Notes: generated from the sequence alone by a model not told the origin. Numbered from the stretch's first letter, positions 18,880 through 31,478 are shown. The stretch: DNA of 64,000 nucleotides from Cepaea nemoralis (GCA_014155875.1 JACEFZ010028309.1:327501-391500), one strand, 5' to 3'. Numbers and translations: made by a program.

Positions 18880-20225
18880 TTCGTGCACCTTTATATGTCA
18901 ACCTGAATGTAGTTGAAGTAAGCTCCGGTCAACCTGAGCTTGTTGATATCTCCATAAAGCTTGTCCTCAAATGAAGCAGGTGTGGGCCAGACTATCTTTC
19001 AGTGTTCTGCATATATTGGGCACTCCTGCGGCAAATGTTTAGCTGTCATTTTACCAGTTCCACAATTACATTTATCGGTATCTCCTATCTTTAGTTTATT
19101 GAACAAGTGGTATTTCAGCCTGTTATGTCCTGTGCGGAGTCTGAAGATTGCTACTTGTTCTCTTCGGTCGAGTTTGTAATATGCATCATCTTTATGGTGG
19201 CCTGGATGCGCTGATTCCCATTTGGTTCTATACGTGCTTTTTATAAAGCATCCCAGTCTACCTACAAGACAGCAGGTGTGTGTGTGTCGCTTGGTCTGGT
19301 TCCTCTCCCTTAACCTGTCCGACATGGGTGACCCTACCAGTAGCTGTGCTACCGTCGGAATAGATCTTGGGGTCATTGGAACACACAAGCCCCTCTAACT
19401 CGTCACGGTGGACACACCGCAGAGGGGATTTTCCTGTACACTTGCCTGCATGCCATCATGAAATAGCCGCACTATTTGAACAAATTTTCGTGGACAGCCA
19501 TATTTCGCCATAATCTTCCACAGTCCTTCTCTGCTGACTGTATTAAAAGTCTGCGTAAGATCAATGAAAGTGGAGAACATTTCGGAGTTCTATTACTGAG
19601 ATTTTTCTTGCAGCTGCCTCGCAGCGAAAATCATGTCAACAGTTCCTCGTTCTTTTCTGAAGCCATATTGCCTCTCAGGAAGAAGACTTTGATCAAGATG
19701 GGCTGTGAGGCGACTGAGAAGAATTCTGGCGAATACCTTCCCTGCAATTGAGAGCAAGGAGATGCCTCGGTGGTTTTCACAGGATTGGCGGTTTCCTTTA
19801 CGTTTGTAAAGGTGGACTATTGACGCGTCCTTGAAATCTTGTGGCATGGTCACGTTCACCCATATGTTTGTAACTTGAATGAAGCTGCCCACATGCCTTG
19901 TATATCTCTGCTGGGACGGAGTCAGGACCAGGCACCTACAGCTGGAAAGTTGCTGGATGGCTTTGTTTACTCCCACTATTGTTGGCAGGTCATCGGGTGT
20001 GTCATTAGCGGGAATTTGAGGAAGACAGTTGATGGTTTCATCATCGAAGAAGGAAGTTGCATTTAAGATGTTGCTAAAATGCTCTGCCCAGCGTTGAAGG
20101 ATTTCTTTCTTGTCGGTGACCAATATTCCCCCATCTGCACTGAGGGGGGGGGGGGGGGGGGACTATGCCTGGTGATGTAGGACCGTAGACCGCTTTCAGC
20201 GAGTGGTGTTATTTTATAAGGTACA
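18880..20225 (-). pseudogene. LINE E pol, RT and C-terminal part, broken
   Basis: Non-LTR retrotransposon reverse transcriptase, 3' part. The minus strand reads DKKEILQRWAEHFSNIL, then CENHRGISLLSIAGKVFARI, then PERQYGFRKERGTVDMIF, then FIDLTQTFNTVSREGLWKI (normally DL.KAFDTV). A frameshift and deletion remove the YADD region. The C-terminus resumes REQVAIFRLRTGHNRLKYHL, then KCNCGTGKMTAKHLPQECPIY, and ends near LYGDINKLRLTGAYFNYIQ. A run of 18 G (20144-20161) adds another frame disruption. The 5' half lies at 23615-24365, beyond inserted DNA. Not functional. Confidence 0.85.
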
Positions 20226-20620
20226 CTAGCTGACCCGGCCCGGCTTCGCCCAGACCTTGTGGAGAGCATCTAATTTAATTCATATAAGTAGTCATATAAG
20301 TTCCCGTTCCCGACTGTCTGTCTGTCTGTCTGTCTGTCTGTCTGACCCGGCCCGGCATCGCCCAGCTCCTGGTGTGGAGCATCTCATTTAATTCATATAA
20401 GTAGTCATATAAGCTCCCGTTCCCGTTCCCGACTATCTATCTGTCTGTCTATCTGTCTGTCTATCTGTCTGTCTGTCTGTCTGATCCGGCCCGGCTTCGC
20501 CCAGTCCCTGATGCGGAGCATCTAATTTAATTCATATAAGTAGTCATATAAGCTCCCGTTCCCGTTCCCGACTATCTATCTGTCTGTCTGTCTCTCTGTC
20601 TGTCTATCTGTCCCTCCCTC

Positions 20621-20664
<44 letters not shown>

Positions 20665-22676
20665 ATCATTTATTGGTTGCAGTTAGAACAACCTTAGATA
20701 AACGAAGACCAACTTACAAAAAGCATTAGAAAGAGCACTTGAAAGATCTTTACACCTTCCCCTACAATTAACTTGGGTAAATGGAGCGGCGGCAGCAGCA
20801 GCAGAAGAAGAAAAAGGAGGAGTAGGAGCTGGGAGGAGGAAGAGGGAGGTGGAGGAGGGAGGAGGAGGGAGGAGTAGGAGGGAGGAAGAGATAGGCGGAG
20901 AGAGGAGGAGGAGGGAAGAGGAGGAGGGAAGAGGAGGGAGGAGGAAGGAGGAGGAGTAGTAGGGAGGAATAGGAGGGAGGAGGAGAGATTAAGAGGAGGA
21001 GAGAGGAGGAGGAGGAGGGAGGAGGAAGAAGGAGGAAGGAGGAGGAAGGAGGAGGAAGGAGCAGGAGGGAGGAGGATGAGGGAGGAGGAGGCAGGAGGAG
21101 GGAGGAGGAGGAGGAGTAGGAGGAGGAAGGAGAAGGAGGGAGGAGAAGAACGCAGGAGGAGGAGGGGGAGGAGGAGGGAGGAGGAGAGGGAGGAGGAGGG
21201 AGATGGAGGGAGGAGGAGGGAGGAGGACGGAGGAGGTGGAGGGAGAAGGAGGAGGGAGGAGGAGGGAGGAGGAAGAGGGAGAAGGAGGAGGGAGTAGGAG
21301 GAGGGAGGAGAAGGAGGGGGAGGAGGAGGAGGGAGGAGAAGGAAGAGGGAGGAGGAGGGATGTGGAGGGAGGAGGAGGAGGGAAGAGGTAGAGGGAGGAG
21401 GAGGAGAGAGGATGAGGAGGGAGGAGGAGAAGGGAGGAGGAGGGATGAGGAGGAGGGAGGAGGAGAGGGAGGAGGAGAGGGAGGAGGAGGGGAGGAGGAG
21501 GGAGGATGAGGAGGGAGGAGGGCGAGGAGGCAGGAGGAGGAAGAGGGAGGAGGAGGAAGGAGGAGGAAGGAGGAGGAAGGAGGAGGAAGAGGGAGGAGGA
21601 GGGAGGAGGAGGAGAAAGAGGGAAGAGGAGGAGGGAGGAGAAGGAGGGGGAGGAGGAGGAGGGAGGAGAAGGAAGAGGGAGGAGGGATGTGGAGGGAGGA
21701 GGAGGAGGGAAGAGGTAGAGGGAGGATTAGGAGAGAGGATGAGGAGGGAGGAGGAGAAGGGAGGAGGAGGGATGAGGAGGAGGGAGGAGGAGAGGGAGCA
21801 GGAGAGAGACGAGGAGGGGGAGGAGGAGGGAGGAAGAGGGAGGAGAAGAAGGAGTAGGGAGGAGGGGGAGGACGTAGGAGGAGGAGGAGGGAGGAGGAGG
21901 GAGTAGGAGGAGAGAGGAGGAGAAGGGAGGAGGAAGGAAGCGGAGTGATTAGGAGGAGGGAGGAGGGCGAGGAGGCAGGAGGGGGAAGAGGGAGGAAGGA
22001 GGAGGAGAAAGGAGGAGGAAGAGGGAGGAGGGAGGAGGAGGAGAAAGAGGGAAGATGAGGAGGGAGAGGGAGGAGGGGGAGGGGAAGAGGAAGAGGGTAG
22101 GAGGGGAGAGGATGATTATAACGCATATGCCTGTAGATTTAATAATGGCTGAAGGTGTTCCATGTCTTCTTAGAGTTGGCGACAGTGTAAAGTAATATAA
22201 AATCTTCAAACTTGATAGGGATAAGGTAACTATTATTTATTTATTCTTTAAGCATAAAAAGATGAGTTACAATGTATGCATTATGCATTATTTTTATGAA
22301 AACTTTGAAAAAGCCTTAAAGATTGTATCACTATTTATTATAACTCATATGCCGGTATATAACTATAGACAAAGAGTTTATAAATCTGTGAAAACGATGC
22401 AACAATATGACTATAAGTTATACAGAAAAGTTATGCCCCTTGAAATAACTTTTACAGAGTTAAGTCCCCTCGCTGTATAGAAATTACAATGAAAAGTGGA
22501 AAATTAAATAATATTGGGTAAGCAGCCGATTTCACACTAAAAAAATATCACAGTGGGCTGCGCTAGAATGAAAGGAAGACGTGTAGAAAATTCCATCTCA
22601 ATCGGATGGGCCGTTCGCGAACGCATAAAGGACATACGGACATACAGACGGAGATTGCCTTTTATATATAAGATTT
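20226..22676 (+). mobile_element. pearl/mini-me-like microsatellite-bearing element, copy 1
   Basis: Begins CTAGCTGACCCGGCCCGG. Three leader units follow (20226, 20341, 20486), each with CCCGGCTTCGCCCAG, GAGCATCT.ATTTAATTC, ATATAAGTAGTCATATAAG, TCCCGTTCCCGACT and a (TCTG)n tract. Then comes a body, a long polypurine tract, and an end containing GTTAAGTCCCCT, TTCCATCTCAATCGGATGG and TTTTATATATAAGA. The same start and end occur at 27967-29155, 54166-55250 (minus) and 63183-64000. It is inserted in LINE E. It codes for nothing I recognise, so it is non-autonomous. Confidence 0.65.
20790..22110. repeat. 1.3-kb GGA-rich polypurine tract
   Basis: Almost uninterrupted A/G on the plus strand, built on GGA/GAGGAGG units, with long near-duplicates (about 21300-21480 versus 21640-21830). 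The 452-codon Ser/Pro/Leu frame on the minus strand and Glu/Gly/Arg frames on the plus strand are artefacts. The composition could form triplex or G-quadruplex structures. Confidence 0.9.
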
Positions 22677-22739
22677 AGATAATTTTGTATTGTCTGACAT
22701 TCCCTAAGATTTGTAGAGTCTGACATTCCCTAAGACGAC

Positions 22740-23055
22740 CTTCCACATCCGTGAGGGTTTCTCATGCATTAGTCGCAACGTTATCTATGCCATCACCTGC
22801 ACACGTTGCGACATGAGATATGTCGGTGAGGCAGGCTTTAGACAGCATCTTTCTGATATCACCAGTTGTGCCCACAAACCAGTATCCATGCATTTCAACA
22901 GTCCTGACCACTGTGGCGTGGCCGAAATACAGGTCACGGCCATCAAATTATGCGCATCCCACGAACGGAATCGGAAGACATTGGAACACCGTCTCATCTT
23001 CCAGTTGGGCACACTCTCCCCTCACGGCCTCAGTGTCCAACACAGTTTCATTTAA
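22740..23055 (+). pseudogene. Penelope GIY-YIG endonuclease C-terminus
   Basis: The translation contains VIYAITCTRCDMRYVGEAG (the GIY-YIG motif, here VIYAI...RYVGEAG), then HFNSPDHCGVAEIQVTAI and RKTLEHRLIFQLGTLSPHGL, followed by a stop at about 23055. This is the Penelope EN module that cleaves target DNA. The catalytic Arg expected after the Tyr motif appears as FRQHL, which is plausible. The RT part is absent, so it is not autonomous. Confidence 0.85.
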
Positions 23056-23524
23056 CTTCCAATCCCACCCCCTCTCACCCCCACCCCTAGTTTACAGTCC
23101 TCTATCAAGGTATTTGCAGGTCCTTTGCAGGACGTCGCAGTCAACTTTCTTGGCAGTTTTGCGTTCGGTGTTTTGCTATCGGTTTCTGAACGACCGCGAC
23201 TCATGCCCCTCTGTGAGGACCAACACAATGTAATCTTCCGCAGCTGTGTTTCAAGCGCTTAACGAGAACTGCTAATTGTGAACTGCGTCCGCGACATCTT
23301 TGCCGGTCCCAATGTTTACTTTTCCGCTCCCCCCCCCCCCCACTCCCTTCTCGCTTGACCTTTGACCCGTTTACCAAACATCCGGTCCATACAATCTACT
23401 GACAGTCCAACGTGTTTCAGTCTCTCCTATCAAGGATACAGATTCAGATAAGTACCTTTAATTAGTTTAACATTGTCATGTAGTGTGTTTCATGTAGTTT
23501 TGCGTCGGATTGTATTTGTTTGTC

Positions 23525-23560
23525 CTGTGCTGACGAAGGCTTTGGCCGCAACGTCCAATT
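23525..23560 (+). ncRNA. Degenerate hammerhead ribozyme motif
   Basis: GTGCTGACGAAGGCTTTGGC continues CGCAACGTCC. This resembles the compact Penelope hammerhead core CUGAUGA - stem II - GAAAC-GUC, with stem II GGC/GCC but GAAA changed to GCAA and U to C in CUGAUGA. It is likely inactive. It was read by eye and not folded. Confidence 0.45.
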
Positions 23561-23614
23561 AGTCTCTTGTAGTCGTGTTTTAGTAAAGCTCACAATCTAC
23601 TTCTCGTTTTTTGG

Positions 23615-24365
23615 TGATTCATTCAGTGAGTCGTAGAAGCTTTTCATATCATGTCTGTCAGCAAAGCCTTGAATTTCAACAGCTTTGCTGCTCAGCCAGG
23701 AGTCCCGCATGTGCCGAAGTTTCTGCTGCACTACTCTCCGAATGAATTGAAGGCATCATTTTTTTTTTAATGTTGATTTTGGGTCATTCAAATGTGCCTT
23801 GAGGAGGAGATATTTCTCGGCCAGCAATTGGTTGATGTCTTCGGAATTTTCACCAAACCAGTCTTTATGCTTTCGGGGGGCTGGAACATAATATTTCCAT
23901 AACAGTGTTGTAAATTATGTCCTTTAGGGCTCTCCACTCTGTTTCCTCATCATGTTTAGCTGCAGCATTGAACTTGAGGCGGACTTCTAGCATATTTTAA
24001 AACGACAGCTGCATTTTTTGCTGGTTAGGCGGGTGACATTTAGTTGTTTTTTTTTGTGGTTTTTTTGGGGTTTTTTTTTGCATTTTTACCCCTTGAGGAC
24101 GCGGTGGTGGTTTGATGTGTATGTTTATTTTCGAGATAATGAGACGCTCGTCTGTCCAACATTCGGCACCACACATGGATTTTGTCACCCGAACTTCTTG
24201 TCTGTCCCTCCTGACGATGATATATTCAAAGAGGTGCCAGTGTTTCGAGCGAGGGTGCATCCACGTCCTATTTCTCGTGGGAAGATGGAAAATTGTGTTG
24301 GTGATCAGGAGCTCGTGTTCGGCACAGGTCTGAAGAAGGAGAAGTCCATTGTTGTTACAATTCAA
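23615..24365 (-). pseudogene. LINE E endonuclease 3' part and linker
   Basis: Minus strand: NNGLLLLQTCAEHELLITN, then PRSKHWHLFEYIIVRRDRQ and AECWTDERLIISKINIHI, the C-terminal half of an APE-type endonuclease (normally WHLIDYVIVR and DHRLI). The linker continues to RSFYDSLNE at about 23615. D-to-E and H-to-E changes at the two key sites, plus poly-T runs at 24040-24080, mark it as dead. It continues at 20225 across the inserted elements. Confidence 0.75.
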
Positions 24366-24589
24366 ACCTGGGTACTAGACAATTATTCAACTGTTCTGTG
24401 AATGTTCAGGAAAGGAAAGGAAAGGCGTTGATAGCGGGAACTGACACCCTACCTATTATATCGTAACCTAGAATATGTGACGGCCTAACATGCCATGCCC
24501 CAGCAGTTTTATCTGCTGTGGGACAAATATTAACTTTTCAGAGGAATAAGATTATTTTTGTCGGTTAATTCATGGCATTGCTAAGTGGG
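24366..24589. other. No recognised feature
   Basis: About 220 non-coding bases between the LINE E fragment and the LINE D-type 3' end. Confidence 0.3.
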
Positions 24590-24753
24590 GGACGAATGAA
24601 CGAAAGAAAGAAGGAACGAACTTTATTTTTAAAGGGATAAGAATTGATTGATTGAAGAATTGGGCACGCAGGCCCATCTGACATTCTGCCCTTTTTATCT
24701 CTCTGCTCTCATATAATGCTTCATGCATACATCAGTTATGAAGCTTATCTTAG

Positions 24754-24785
<32 letters not shown>

Positions 24786-24875
24786 ATATGTATTATAAAC
24801 GCATGGAAAATGTGCAATAATACATGACTCACTAACACTAATTTTTGACATGGCAATTATAATTAGGAAAGATAG
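24590..24875 (-). repeat. LINE D-family 3' UTR end with (GTTC)n-like tail
   Basis: On the minus strand this reads AGAATGTCAGATGGGCCTGC, GTGCCCAATTC, then AAATAAAGTTCGTTCC. It matches 55245-55450, the 3' UTR of the full LINE D, including an AATAAA signal and a decayed GTTC tail. It carries an internal (CAA)n run at 24755-24783. It borders the 44-bp array. Confidence 0.65.
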
Positions 24876-27165
24876 ATGTAACGAACCACAGTTAAAGGAA
24901 TGACCATTATCCTAGTTGTATGTATCGTACCACAGTAATTAGAATGATGATTATCCTAGTTGTATGTATCGTACCACAGTAATTAGAATGATCATTATCC
25001 TAGTTGTCTGTACCGTACCACAGTAATTAGAATGACCATTATCCTAGTTGTATGTATCGTACCACAGTAATTAGAATGATCATTATCCTACTTGTCTGTA
25101 CCGTACCACAGTAATTAGAATGACCATTATCCTAGTTGTATGTATCGTACCACAGTAATTAGAATGACCATTATCCTAATTGTATGTATGGTACCACAGT
25201 AATTAGAATGATGACTATCCTAGTTGTATGTATCATACCACAGTAATTCAGTAATTAGAATGATGATTATCCTAGTTGTATGTATCGTACCACAGTAATT
25301 AGAATGATCATTATCCTAGTTGTCTGTACCGTAAAACAGTAATGAGAATGACCATTATCCTAGTTGTATGTATCGTACCACAGTAATTAGAATGACCATT
25401 ATCCTAGTTGTCTGTACCGTACCACAGTAATTAGAATGATGATTATCCTAGTTGTATGTATCGTACCACAGTAATTAGAATGATGATTATCCTAGTTGTA
25501 TGTATCGTACCACAGAAATTAGAATGATCAGTATCCTAGTTGTATGTATCGTACCACAGTAATTAGAATGATCATTATCCTTGTTGTATGTATCGTACCA
25601 CAGTAATTAGAATGATCAGTATCCTAGTTGTATGTATCGTACCATATTAATTAGGATGATCATTATCCTAGTTGTATGTATCGTACCACAGTAATTAGAA
25701 TGATCATTATCCAAGTTGTATGTATCGTACCACAGTAATTAGAATGATCAGTACCCTAGCTGTATGTATCGTACCACAGTAATTAGAATGAACATTATTC
25801 TAGTTGTATGTATCGTACCACAGTAATTAGAATGACCATTATCCTAGTTGTATGTATCGTACCACAGTAATTAGAATGACCATTATCCTAGTTGTATGTA
25901 TCGTACCACAGTAATTAGAATTATCATTATCCTAGTTGTATGTATCGTACCACAGTAATCAGAATGATCATTATCCTAGTTGTATGTATCGTACCACAGT
26001 AATTAGAATGACCATTATCCTAGTTGTCTGTACCGTACCACAGTAATTAGAATGACCATTATCCTAGTTGTATGTATCGTACCACAGTAATTAAAATGAC
26101 CATTATCATAGTTGTATGTATCGTACCACAGTAATTAGAATGATGATTATCCTAGTTGTATGTATCGTACCACAGTAATTAGAATGATGATTATCCTAGT
26201 TGTATGTATCGTACCACAGTAATTAGAATGATGATTATCCTAGTTGTATGTATCGTACCACAGTAATTAGAATGATCATTATCCTAATTGTATGTATCGT
26301 ACCACAGTAATTAGAATGACCATTATCCTAGTTGTCTGTACCGTATAACAGTAATTAGAATGACCATTACCCTAGTTGTATGTATCGTACCACAGTAATT
26401 AGAATGAACATTATCCTAGTTGTATGTATCGTACCACAGTAATTAGAATGACCATTATCCTAGTTTTATGTATCGTACCACAGTAATTAGAATTATCATT
26501 ATCCTAGTTGTATGTATCGTACCACAGTAATTAGAATGATGATTATCCTAGTTGTATGTATCGTACCACAGTAATTAGAATGATGATTTTCCTAGTTGTA
26601 TGTACCGTACCACAGTAATTAGAATGATGATTATCCTAGTTGTATGTATCGTACTACAGTAATGAGAATGACCATTTTCCTAGTTGTATGTATCGTACCA
26701 CAGTAATTAGAATGACCATTATCCTTGTTGTCTGTACCGTATAACAGTAATTAGAATGACCATTATCCTAGTTGTATGTATCGTACCACAGTAATTAGAA
26801 TGATCAGTATCCTAGTTGTATGTATCGTATCACAGTAATTAGAATGATCATTATCCTAGTTGTATGTATCGTACCACAGTAATTAGAATGACCATTATCC
26901 TAGCTGTCTGTACCGTATAACAGTAATTAGAATGATCATTATCCTAGTTGTATGTATCGTACCACAATAATTAGAATGATGATTTTCCTAGTTGTATGTA
27001 TCGTACCACAGTAATTAGGAATGATCAGTATCCTAGTTGTATGTATCGTACCACAGTAATTAGAATGATCATTATCCTAGTTGTATGTATCGTACCATAG
27101 TAATTAGAATGATCATTATCCTAGTTGTATGTATCGTAACACAGTAATTAGAATGTTCATTATAC
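24876..27165. repeat. 44-bp minisatellite, about 52 copies
   Basis: The unit reads GTATGTATCGTACCACAGTA then ATTAGAATGATCATTATCC and TAGTT, 44 bases, with variants GATGATT/GACCATT/GATCAGT and TCTGTACC. The array resumes after inserted LINE A at 36687-36736 and, degenerate, after the mariner at 38441-38485. The core ACAGTAAT.TAGA is also in the LINE D 3' UTR (55458-55471). Confidence 0.95.
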
Positions 27166-27260
27166 ATTAAATTCTCTGCAATTCTCTATTATTAAACGCA
27201 TATAGAGATCACACTCTCAATGTGCGTTTAATAATAGAGAAGTGCAGAGAATGTAATGTA
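27163..27260. repeat. 40-bp inverted repeat at LINE A 5' junction
   Basis: The arms 27163-27202 and 27221-27260 share ATTCTCTGCA and TCTCTATTATTAAACGCA in inverted order, with an 18-base spacer. The right arm is LINE A coding sequence. The left arm is an inverted copy joined to the satellite. Confidence 0.85.
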
Positions 27261-27385
27261 AACTTATTCTCATGTTTTGTGGATTATTCAAAGGATGACT
27301 GTGTACAACATCAGAAACTTTGGGACATCATGAGGAAAATGGGCTTTTCACCACATGTAATACAACTCATAAGAATGCTCTATCT
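27222..27385 (+). pseudogene. LINE A RT fragment, N-terminal side
   Basis: Reads LIIEKCRECNVNLFSCFVDY then SKDDCVQHQKLWDIMRKMG and IQLIRMLYL. This is the RT palm motif normally written DYSKAFDCV; a small deletion changes it to SKDDCV. It continues in the fragment at 35700. Confidence 0.75.
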
Positions 27386-27690
27386 CAGTGTTTCCCAACC
27401 TTTTTTGTGCTTTGCACCACCTAAGCCTTTCTAAAATTCTTATGCCCCCCAGCCACCCCCCCCCCCCCCCCCTCTACATTTACATAATTTTTAATATTCA
27501 AAACATTGAAATGTTTACGAAAGAAACTTGAATGATAGGTTTTAGGAAGATATAACTAGAAAATTATTGAGCAACATCAGTAAGTAAATTTTCAAAACAT
27601 AATGGAGAACTGAAATTCAAGTAAAAAGTAATTTTAATGAAAGATTTGTCTATATTATTTTAATTATTAGTAATTATTTATTAATTAAAT

Positions 27691-27965
27691 TTAGTGAGAT
27701 CCTTGCGCTTGATGCTTGCTGCAAAGAGATTTTATGACAGGTTCCAATTTAGTTAACTTCAGTCTCAAGTCTCCCCGTTTTGTTATATTTCAGTCGATTT
27801 CTTTTTTTTTTTTTTTAAGCAGCAAATCATTTATGGCACTAAATCCGCATTCAGCTAAATATGAAGATGGGAACGGTAACAATAGTTCTCTTGCACATTT
27901 GGTTGCATTTTGATATTTGATTTCGGTTTCCTCACAAAGCCATGACATGGCTCCTTTTATTTTAA
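27691..27965 (-). pseudogene. hAT-2 transposase C-terminus (hATC)
   Basis: The minus strand reads WLCEETEIKYQNATKCAREL then LLPFPSSYLAECGFSAINDL, followed by a poly-Lys run from an expanded A tract, then LRLKLTKLEPVIKSLCSKHQ and AQGSH at a TAA (27691-27693). This is the hAT dimerisation domain. The A-tract expansion and a stop break it. Confidence 0.75.
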
Positions 27966-27966
27966 A

Positions 27967-29155
<1,189 letters not shown>

Positions 29156-29159
29156 AGTT

Positions 29160-29965
29160 TTAATTGACTCATCATTTTGCATTTCTGCGAGTTCTTCTTG
29201 ATACTGCGTATTTGAAATATTAGACAAATCCACTAAAATTGGCTGCATCATCCAAGTTGGGAAATCAATTTGTTTCAAATCAGAAAAACTTCCTTTTAAA
29301 TCAGCCGAAAAAATTTTCAGATGATCGACAATAATACATTTTTGGAGCCAATGAAACTTTTGAATATTTTTGTTGTAAATATATGTTTGACATAATTCAA
29401 TAAAGGTTATGAAACCAACTATCTTCGCTTTTGCACAGGCAAGAGTTTTATTTGTTCCTTGAAGTTGTTTATTTAATATATTTAGTTTTTCAAAGATATC
29501 GGCTAAATAACTCACAAATGCCTTACCATCGACCGTTAACAGATTTTTCATTTCAGGTTTGTCGCTTGAAAAATCACTAAGAGTATCAAATAGTTCCATA
29601 AATCTTTTCAAGCAGTTCCCTTTCGAGAGACATCTTACTTCGGTGTGAAGTATACGTCTCACATGGTCTTCATTTTGTTCTTCACAAAATAACTTGAAGA
29701 GACGTTCACATTTGGCACTAGCTTTAATAGCATTGATACACTTTATAACTAAATTTAGTTTCATTTAGAACAGGCGAAATGTTTTTAGCTACCAGGTTTT
29801 TCCCTGTGAATAACACAATGCACAAGAAGCATTTCTGGATTCTCATCTTTCATCAATTTTAAGCAACCATGTTTCTTCTCCATCATATTAGAAGCACCTT
29901 TTGCAGCACACGACGTTATATTTTTCATTGGTATATTATTGACATCTAAGTAATTTTTTAGCTTA
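29160..29965 (-). pseudogene. hAT-2 transposase central part
   Basis: Minus strand. [19 protein letters not shown] then [10 protein letters not shown]; a one-base gain in an A run (about 29800) shifts the frame of [15 protein letters not shown]. It continues CINAIKASAKCERLFKLFCE, LHTEVRCLSKGNCLKRFMEL and FADLKGSFSDLKQIDFPTW-like sequence to 29160. This is the SCAND3/ZBED5-type catalytic region (HTEVRWLSKG is the family hallmark; here W is C). It is bounded by LINE B on one side and copy 2 of the microsatellite-bearing element on the other. Confidence 0.8.
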
Positions 29966-30071
<106 letters not shown>

Positions 30072-30354
30072 TTCTCCCCCGATGGTATTTCCACCTTGTC
30101 GTGGTGGGGAAGCTTGAGTTTCTCAATGACCCTGAGAGCTATGCCGGCGGTAGCGTAGCTACCAGCAGGGCCTCCCAAGCCGGACAGGTCAAAGGATAGA
30201 GAACAGACAAAGAGAAAAACCCTGGTCCTCCAGGTTGGGGGTTGAAGCGTAGGGTTAACATTCCAGCCTTTGTAAAAACTATTTTGTTACGAAACAAATA
30301 CATAAGCCTCGAATTCGGACTGACTTATTTGGAAAACGACCTCGGAACGTTAAA

Positions 30355-30704
30355 GGACTCTTGAGATTTGGAACATGGAATGTACGAACACTATATCAAG
30401 CTGGGGCGGCTGAAGAACTAACCCGGGAGCTGGTTGAATATCAAATGGATATAACATCAATTCAAGGAATCAGGTGGCCAGGAGAGGGTACTTTGGAGCA
30501 AAATGGATTGTAATATATGGAGGAAACACCCAAAATAAACATGAATTAGGAACAGGTTTTGTCATCAAAAAAGAGTTATGGGGGAACGTTCTAAACTTTA
30601 AAGCTGTTAATGACAGAATTAGTAAATTATGAATAAAAGGTAAATGGAAAAATATAACGATGATTAATGTATATGCACCTACTGAAGAGAAAGAAGATGA
30701 CGTT
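30355..30704 (+). pseudogene. LINE B endonuclease, N-terminal part
   Basis: Reads LRFGTWNVRTLYQAGAAEEL then DITSIQGIRWPGEGTLEQN, the APE endonuclease start (GTWNVRTL carries the Asn; normally IQEIRW, so the catalytic Glu is replaced by Gly). A frameshift or stop follows at about 30510, then KNITMINVYAPTEEKEDDV in another frame. It is split at 30705 by LINE C. Confidence 0.7.
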
Positions 30705-31478
30705 CATCATCATCATCATCAAGTGCCGTGCCGGCTGGCGTAGGCGTTCATGGCTCTCCATAGATCTCGGTCTTTGGTTTTCTGGATCAACTCTGCTGCT
30801 GATATTCCTCCATGCCACCGTCTCAATCCATCCAGCATCACTTCTCTTGGTCTACCTCTGCCTCTCTACCCCTCGATCTTTCCAGTTGTTACGATGTTCT
30901 CCAATGCCTCTCTTCTCATCACGTGACCGAAGAAAGATGTTTGTCTCTGTCTTATTGTTGTATATAATGTTCTAGCTTCATTAGCCTGTTTCAGGCAGTC
31001 GTCGTTAGTTACTCTGGCAGTCCAAGGAATTCGCAACATTCGTCTCAGGAACCACATCTCTGTTGCTTCTAATTTCTTCTTAATTTGTTCATTTACATTC
31101 CAAGATTCACTGCCATACAACAAAACAGGTTCTACATAGCATTTCAGCACTCTCTTTCTTACCTTCAGTGATAGTGTCTTATTGCATAAGATACTCTTCA
31201 TTTTCTGAAATGCGGCTTTTGCCTGCCCTATTCTGCTCCTAATCTCTGTTGTACATCTTCCATCTGATGTTATAAATGCCCCTAGGTATCTAAAATTATC
31301 AACTTGGTTAAGGATTTTCCCTTCTATTTCTATGTCACATTTTGGTGTCACCATTTTCTTTGATATTACCATTGTTACTGTTTTCTTGATATTCAAGGAG
31401 AGTCCTTTCCTTGCACTATCTGTTACTACAACGTCTAATAATTGTTGTAGGTCTGTTGAATTATCCGCCACCAATACT
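30705..31478 (-). mobile_element. LINE C fragment inserted in LINE B
   Basis: 5'-truncated LINE, antisense to LINE B. On the minus strand it begins VADNSTDLQQLLDVVVTD (just after the RT YADD box), continues LNQVDNFRYLGAFITSDGR, EMWFLRRMLRIPWTARVTN, FFGHVMRREALENIVTTGK and a stop after KIEG. It ends GGCACTTGATGATGATGATG. The LINE B sequence resumes exactly (EEKEDDV / KKDFYNDLEDV), with GTT repeated at both junctions. Confidence 0.85.

Larger units (their letters stand above)
22690..23610 (+). mobile_element. Penelope-like element 3' fragment
   Basis: A 5'-truncated Penelope-like retroelement inserted in LINE E next to the microsatellite-bearing element. It starts with a short duplication TCTGACATTCCCTAAGA (about 22694 and 22718), carries the GIY-YIG coding end (22740-23055), and ends with a hammerhead-like stretch near 23529 and a tail ending CACAATCTACTTCTCG. 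Confidence 0.75.

Noticed and set aside
20768..22126. 452-codon Ser/Pro/Leu ORF on the minus strand
   Set aside because: Pure translation of the polypyrimidine strand of a GGA microsatellite; no domain or start context.
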